Assembly (NCBI GenBank): GCA_034336665.1
Contig: CM067566.1
Coordinates: 30,844,330-30,908,329, forward strand
Direction: 5' to 3'
Origin: Luscinia megarhynchos
Lineage: Eukaryota > Chordata > Aves > Passeriformes > Turdidae
DNA: 64,000 nt
Below, piece after piece: positions 52,452 to 64,000 of this stretch (positions are counted from its first letter, which is position 1; every line of letters starts with the position of its first letter). The translations under genes were made by a program, and so were the position numbers. The notes below the pieces were generated by a model. It was not told the DNA's origin. It saw only the letters and a program-made list of their open reading frames with translations, and ran no database searches.

Positions 52452-55400
52452 AAAAGCTATTGAAAGATATTTTAGAGTAGTTGAAAAAACTTCTCCCCTG
52501 AAATTTTAGTGAAAGGTAAAAAAATCAGAGTTTACTGAGAGCCATAAAAAGCTTTCTGGTATTAAGCACAATAAATTTACAGGAAAAAACTGTAAAATCT
52601 CTTTATTCCACTTCTTTTCTGTGCTTACAGTAATTCTACTGCTCACACCCATTAATTCTGCCAGTCTTAAAGTTTTAGACTCTTTGAAGTCCAAAGTTTT
52701 GGATAGTGTGGACTCATTCAGTATTAATCATATAAATTTTTTCTTAACTGTTCAGCCCAGTTCTTCCAACAAATAGATTTCAGAAAATTAGTTGCATTCA
52801 GAAAATATTATGGCATCAAGTCATGTGCCAAAACAGCCAAATTTCAGGAAGCCCAGAAAAGAGGAGCAGCTCCTTTGTCCTTCTCCTTCTACGCTTACAC
52901 TGCTCCTCCTTCCTTCCCAGTGACAATATGGGCAATATGCTGGGTATGACTTGTTCCCTACTCAACCTGTTGGGCACAAGGTTGAAACCAAAATGTCCAT
53001 GCCTAAAGTTCTTAAATAGTGAACCACGAATGGAAAAATTGAATCAAAGCACAGGAACACAGAAGCTTCAGACATGTTAAGGATGGTGTTTCCTTAAGAA
53101 GCCTCTTTCCCTTAGCACCACTCAAACAAAACAGGAATCATTCAAAAAATGATGCTGTATTAGAGACGGGCAGCGCAGTAAACTTCAGGGAGGCTTCATC
53201 CCAATCACACCCCAGAACAGATATTTTTTTCAGATCTCCTGTCATAATTAAAACCATACCATTCTCCAAATCCCTGTACATGACTTTGGGGACAAAAATA
53301 AGCAAAGAGATTATTGGGAGATGTAATAAAATCTATGAGATGCTACAGCCAGTGGAAATGGAGTGGAAGAACAGATATAAGCCTGACAATTGAATCTGGT
53401 ACCTGAATGTAGAGCAGCAAATCACAGCAGAGTTGTGTGATAAACTCAGGTCAGAGCACAGCACAGTCATGTTAGGACAATGCTGCACTTCAGTTGGTTG
53501 CAATTTCCTAGCACAGAAATGCTTCCTGTGTCATGCCTGATCTAACCTTCAGGTCCTGGGGTACAGTTTTGTGGACCTGGAAAGGATGTCTAGGCATTCC
53601 ATCATATTTTCAGTTCCAAGCCACATATCTATTGTTTAAGCTAGTCTTTCTTCAAGTTGCACTGATTTTTTTTTTTGTTCCAGCTCACTTTAACTTTGCT
53701 TTAGCTCCTATCAACTCCCCCTAAACTCTTGCATGTCCTGTACATCTTGTACATCCTGTACCTGTTCCTTTGGTATCGTTCTTCCACAAATAAACCAGCT
53801 TACAAAAATATGAGAACTAACTCAGTATTTTCTAGCATCACGTTGTGATGGGAAAAAAAATATCAGAAACATAAAGGGTAACTGCAGAAAAAAAATTAAA
53901 AAGAAGGAAAAAAACCACTAAAAAACCCCAACCAACCAAAAATAAAACAAAATCAAAACCCATCACAATACCAAAGAAATCTCAAAGTCCACTGCATAAG
54001 ACAGGAAAATGTTCTTGTAGCATGCAGCAATCCACAGTAATTCTAATGCATCTATACCTATCTATAAAGTGATTTACAGCACAAGGAGCACAGGAAAAAC
54101 AATCAATTTACTACTGGAGGAAATGCTTCCCTATTAGTATTTACGTTTGCATATCCGCTATAATTGCTCAGAGGCAAAATAATGGTGCCTCCTATTTGAA
54201 GTAGAAATGCAATTTGAATGTATTTTAATGCAGATATTTCACTTTTAAAAAAGCAATAATTTTTCAAAGAATCCTCCATACGTACAAGAAATTAGGCAGC
54301 GAATTAGAATTCACAGTTCTCCTACAAGGAGTGCCAATGTGAATTATTTTAATTCCATACAGTTTGCTATTTTTCAGCATCAGAGATTCATTTTTCATTA
54401 CAGCAGAATAATAACTTTCCACAGAACAAATTAAACTTACACTAGGAGCTTATACCAAACTGTTCCACTCCCCTCTGCTGGGAAAGCAGAGGAAATGGAC
54501 TTACTAGGTGATCTCTCCAGATCTTCACTGCAAAGATTTCTAATTCTCCCAGCAAGAAGAAATGAGAGGCTTTATGTCTTCTTGTTCACAGCTCAGGTCA
54601 CTTTCAAGAAGTCAGACTTTAAACTCAGGCATTAGGCAAAGCACCAGCAGTGGTAGGAAACACTGCATTGCCATTTTAATGGGATATCCCATTTTAAACT
54701 GCCAGTTTAATGGGTTTTTTGCTTTACAATTCTATTAAAATGCTCACAAAGAAAGCTATTACAAGTTAAAATTTTAGTCCATCTGAGCAGCAAAAGAATG
54801 TGCCTTGACATTATGATAAACTAATTGTTGTCCAGGCTGTCACAGCACATATGGAGTATTTCATCTGTATCTGAACAAGACTGAAAATTTCTGGGATCAG
54901 GGATCTTGTTTGCACACAAAAAAGTCTGGTCAGACTAATGCTGCCATGCAATACATCAATAATGGCACTTGCCCCTACCAAAATTTCTACATCTCTAAGT
55001 AAGATTATGAGATTTATTGACTTTCAGGACAACCAGAGACACTTGCCATTAATCAAAACAACAACTAAAGCACTGATGTTTATCTTCTGTTCCAACATGA
55101 ACATTGGAAGATTTAAGTATAAGACCAGGCTTTTCTTTAACAAGATCCAGGTTAAGTTCTTTGGTTGTTAGCTTTTTAAAAATTACTTTTCCCCAGGGAG
55201 GTAGATTAGAAGGGAGAATAAATAAAGGTCATAAACTGCCTCTCATTTAGTGCAAGTCACCTATTGATACCAGAAAGCCCAAGCAACATAACACTTAATA
55301 ACACCAATATACTTCTATCTATGAGTCTAAAGGCCTCAATGAATTACATATCATGCTGGTGTATAAACCCATGAAAAGATCAGACATTCCCTCATGCAGT

Positions 55401-55792
55401 TAATCTTAAACAAAGTCATAAGGACTTCATATAGCCACCATGAACTCCTGCATTCTCCACATACCTATTCCTGGTACTCACTTTTAGCCATCAGGAATTT
55501 ATTACAGAGGAACCAACAACTAATGCAAAATGTCATTGAAGGATATCTTCTCTAGGTGAAAATATATTGAAATAAGTTATTTTATCTGGCTGACAGCTAC
55601 TCATGAAGGATGTCTGCAGTCACTGAGATCACTTATCCTTTCCACAGAGACAGCTGAGTTTCCGTTGGCAAATTGCTGTCACCTGGAATACCTCTGAGAA
55701 ATAAAACATGGAGCTCCAGAGGTCTACAGAGCACTGCTGACTGCCATCCCTCTTTGTTACTGCAATACTTACAACCTGAAAAGCTGTAGCAG

Positions 55793-55852
55793 AAAAAACA
55801 AACAAACAAACAAAAGGGAGGGAAGGAAAAATAAAAAGAAAAAAAAAAAAGA
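55793..55852. repeat. A-rich low-complexity tract with (AAAC)n
   Basis: AAAC tetramers followed by GGAAGGAAAAATAAA and a poly(A) run. The reverse frame yields a hydrophobic Phe-rich open frame that is not a gene. Confidence 0.9.
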
Positions 55853-58054
55853 ATAACACATTTTTTGTGCATTTGAAAAAGCTAATGACAGCATTATTAT
55901 GAGGAAGTATCCAAGGTTGTCAGATTGACATTGCATATACTCTTTAGCCTACATTGAGTATTGGCAGACAAGCACTTTGGATGGTCTCTTGATGATTCTT
56001 ATTTAGAGAGTTTCAGCCTCTGTTTTCCTACTGAAGCAATTCCTTTTTTTCCTTCAGCAACTCTTTTCCAGCTGTCTTCATTCCTTCCCCATGAGGACAG
56101 AACCACACTTGAATGCCAAGAATCTTCCTTTTATTCCCCCCTGTTTTCTATTTTTTCCTTCTCAGCCCCTTATTTAAGTCTCTAGGTTTTTGACAGCATG
56201 TCTGAGGTTTGCTGTTATTTTAAACCAGCTGCAGATAAACAGAGCGTGAAAATGCACTGGCCCCCCCCCATATCTCCTGTTCTGCCTCTGCAGTGCTGGC
56301 AAAAATCCCAGCACAGTGGTGTGCCTTCCCTCTCACCCTCGGTCCAGTCCCCCAAGGCACAGCAGACTTTTCCTGCAGGCTCTCTGAGCAGCCACGTCCT
56401 GCACCAGGACCCCCAGTGCATGAGCCCTTTGGCACTGTGCACCCCAGTGGCTCAAGCTCTGTCACCAGGAGTCCATCACGGGCAGAGGGAAGGCAGCACC
56501 TCTCTTTGCCCCAGATGTGCCAGCAACAGCAGCATTACCTCTCCTCTCCTGTTAAGTCTGGACTGTTTTCATCCCTTCTCTGAATTCTGATTCTTTAAAA
56601 ATAAACAAACAAACTAAACCAACTCCCCAACCTTTGAAGACAGCTTTGGGATTTCAGGCTTGTTGACTGCAGTCAGCTTAGCACTCCACACCCTGACTCA
56701 GGACACAGATAGGAGTATAAGCTCGTAGTGTGGAATTCAATTTTTTTTTTCTTCAGTATTATTTACAAATAAAGCATTAAAAATTAAAGACAAAAGTAAT
56801 TTTCAGCAGCTTGATTATTTTCTCCCATAAACTCGATGTTTAATTCCTAAGTTTCGTGACCTCGTTTGCTTGCAGAGCCACTCCTGCTGTTTACTTCCCA
56901 GTGTGGTGTAGGGCAATTATGAGTAGCACTCTGGAACATATTTTCAGCAATTATGGTAATGTAGATGATTAGGAAACAAGCTCATAAAGTTTGGCAAAGA
57001 CAGTGTTAGTATTCTACTCTCTGATGCAGTGTGAAATGCTGCTTCTTACTATGGGAAAGTAATTAATTTTTGACTCCTGTTACCCACGTTTGTATTAATT
57101 TTAGCCATGAAATATGTTTGCTAACCGACAAAAAGTTACAAGAAATGATAAGGAAATAAGGAGAAATAGGAATAGAATAAAGCTGGTTTTTTTAGGCATG
57201 GAGAGTTAGGAACTAAGAAAATAATAACATATATTGAGGGAGGAATCCCTTTATTGATTTGCTGGATATTCTTCCTCGAGAGAAGTAGACCCTTATTTTC
57301 CTTCTCATCACAAAATTATCCACAGAAATTAAATAATGTAAGTGACAGAGAGCTCATTGGGAGCAATGGGTTAAAAGTGGAAGGCTGGTGGGGATTGTAA
57401 AAACACTCAAGTGACCTTGCAGCTGGGAAAGCAAAACGTCTGGAGAGCAGCAATGTAGAGAAATACATATTTTATGCCTTTGGCTGTTTGAGTTCTGTGT
57501 GCCTTGAGAACATCTGTGTATAGATAACAGAGGTGTTTGGTAACTTGAAGGCACCCTAAGGGACAGGCTTGATCTCCCTACCTTGGTCCTGAGAAGATCA
57601 AAGCCCAGTGGAGATTACAGCACAATGGTGAAAACCACGCTTGTGCAAAAGCTTGGCAGACTGCTGGGAACAGCAGATGGGATTTTCCAGCATGAACTGG
57701 GCCTGGTGGTGTCTGCATCTACGTGTGTCCCTCTGCTAAGACCTCTGTGTTTGTTTTCTTGGTTATTACTGACACTTTTTTGGTTAATTCCCCAAGGAAA
57801 CTCGGTTTATGCAACTGTGTAGTCATCTCCATACCTCAGCTTCCCTTCCCCCAGCCCTTCAGTAAGCTTGTAAGTGGTTCACCCATTTTAGCTACATTCA
57901 GACAAGGGAAGGAAATTTCTTTTTGCTGTGTCACAACCTCATAAGACAGAAGTAGTTCCCAGCTCCGAGGTCCATCCATGCCCTGCAACCTCATCCACTC
58001 CATTTTTATGCCAGCAAGGACAGAAGAAGTCCATGGCTCAGCCATACTTTTTTC

Positions 58055-58265
58055 TGCCAAATCAGTGATCACAGAGTTTATTGTTACTGCTTTTTTTTGG
58101 TGATAGGAAAATCCACTCATTCCTGCTTTTCTGCATTTTAAAACAAGTATTTTACACTCCAGGCTAACAAAAAACACCGTTGAAAAAGCGCTAATACACT
58201 TTATCCCATTGCTCTGAAGGCTGTTATTCCACAGCAGCACTTTGAGTGGGTCAGTAATGCTCATA
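58055..58265 (-). terminator. KLKB1: KLKB1-like 3' UTR with AATAAA polyadenylation signal
   Basis: On the minus strand a canonical AATAAA lies at 58,077-58,082, about 184 bases after the stop codon. I place the transcript end near 58,050-58,065 by the usual 10-30 nt spacing. A longer alternative UTR is possible; no RNA evidence is available here. Confidence 0.6.
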
Positions 58266-63969
<5,704 letters not shown>

Positions 63970-64000
63970 CTGTATAAAACAAGAACAAAATATCAAAATT

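Larger units (their letters stand above)
51501..58054. other. Intergenic region downstream of the KLKB1-like gene, no other gene seen
   Basis: AT-rich, with A-rich patches at about 53,885-53,960 and 55,793-55,852 (AAAC units then poly(A)), GC-richer blocks at about 52,010-52,280 and 56,250-56,590, and a C-run at about 56,262-56,269. A CTCF-like core lies at 52,439-52,451. No coding exon is recognised. Confidence 0.55.

Noticed and set aside
54678..54693. 16-bp perfect palindrome AATGGGATATCCCATT
   Set aside because: No flanking element or repeated context. Single palindromes of this size have little meaning alone.
1..58054. Search for melatonin receptor 1A (MTNR1A) exons expected by synteny
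   Set aside because: Its second exon should give a single open frame near 290 codons with receptor motifs. Nothing close to this exists here.

Overview
The window is vertebrate, almost certainly avian, nuclear DNA. The basis is (i) several 5'-truncated CR1 LINEs with the family's characteristic 3' ends, (ii) two LTRs of the bird-type class that opens TGT(C/T)(A/G)TGGTTTAA and closes with an (A)GGACA-like end, (iii) a decayed betaretrovirus-like pol remnant, and (iv) a multi-exon plasma prekallikrein / factor XI-type gene with vertebrate GT-AG introns. A songbird is my best guess from the LTR types, but this is inference.

Layout. Positions 1-58,050 hold no protein-coding gene that I can support. 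This is AT-rich intergenic DNA broken up by CR1 pieces (1-1,052 +; 4,345-5,480 -; 17,575-18,310 +; 24,405-24,507 +; 28,836-29,110 +; 51,365-51,500 -), an LTR with an internal AAT microsatellite (8,705-9,340), a polypurine hexamer array (19,079-19,260), a decayed retroviral RNase H-integrase segment on the minus strand (about 24,530-26,290), and a solo LTR flanked by a perfect 5-bp target duplication (48,717-49,293).

Positions about 58,050-64,000 contain the 3' two thirds of one gene on the minus strand. It is KLKB1/F11-like, with nine exons encoding apple 3, apple 4, a short linker and a complete trypsin-type protease domain with stop codon. All splice sites and phases fit. The signal peptide, apple 1 and apple 2 exons must lie beyond the right edge. 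Diagnostic residues look prekallikrein-like: a second cysteine available to the apple 4 cysteine that makes factor XI dimeric, and no arginine at the factor IX-binding position of apple 3. In mammals this locus reads CYP4V2-KLKB1-F11 with MTNR1A further downstream, so the long empty region is probably the KLKB1/F11-to-MTNR1A interval. No melatonin receptor exon is visible.

I found no CRISPR array, operon, phage, tRNA or rRNA, and no convincing undescribed system. The two observations most worth following up are the prekallikrein-versus-factor XI signature of the gene, and the run of single G-to-A type losses at catalytic residues of the retroviral remnant, which suggests cytidine-deaminase editing.
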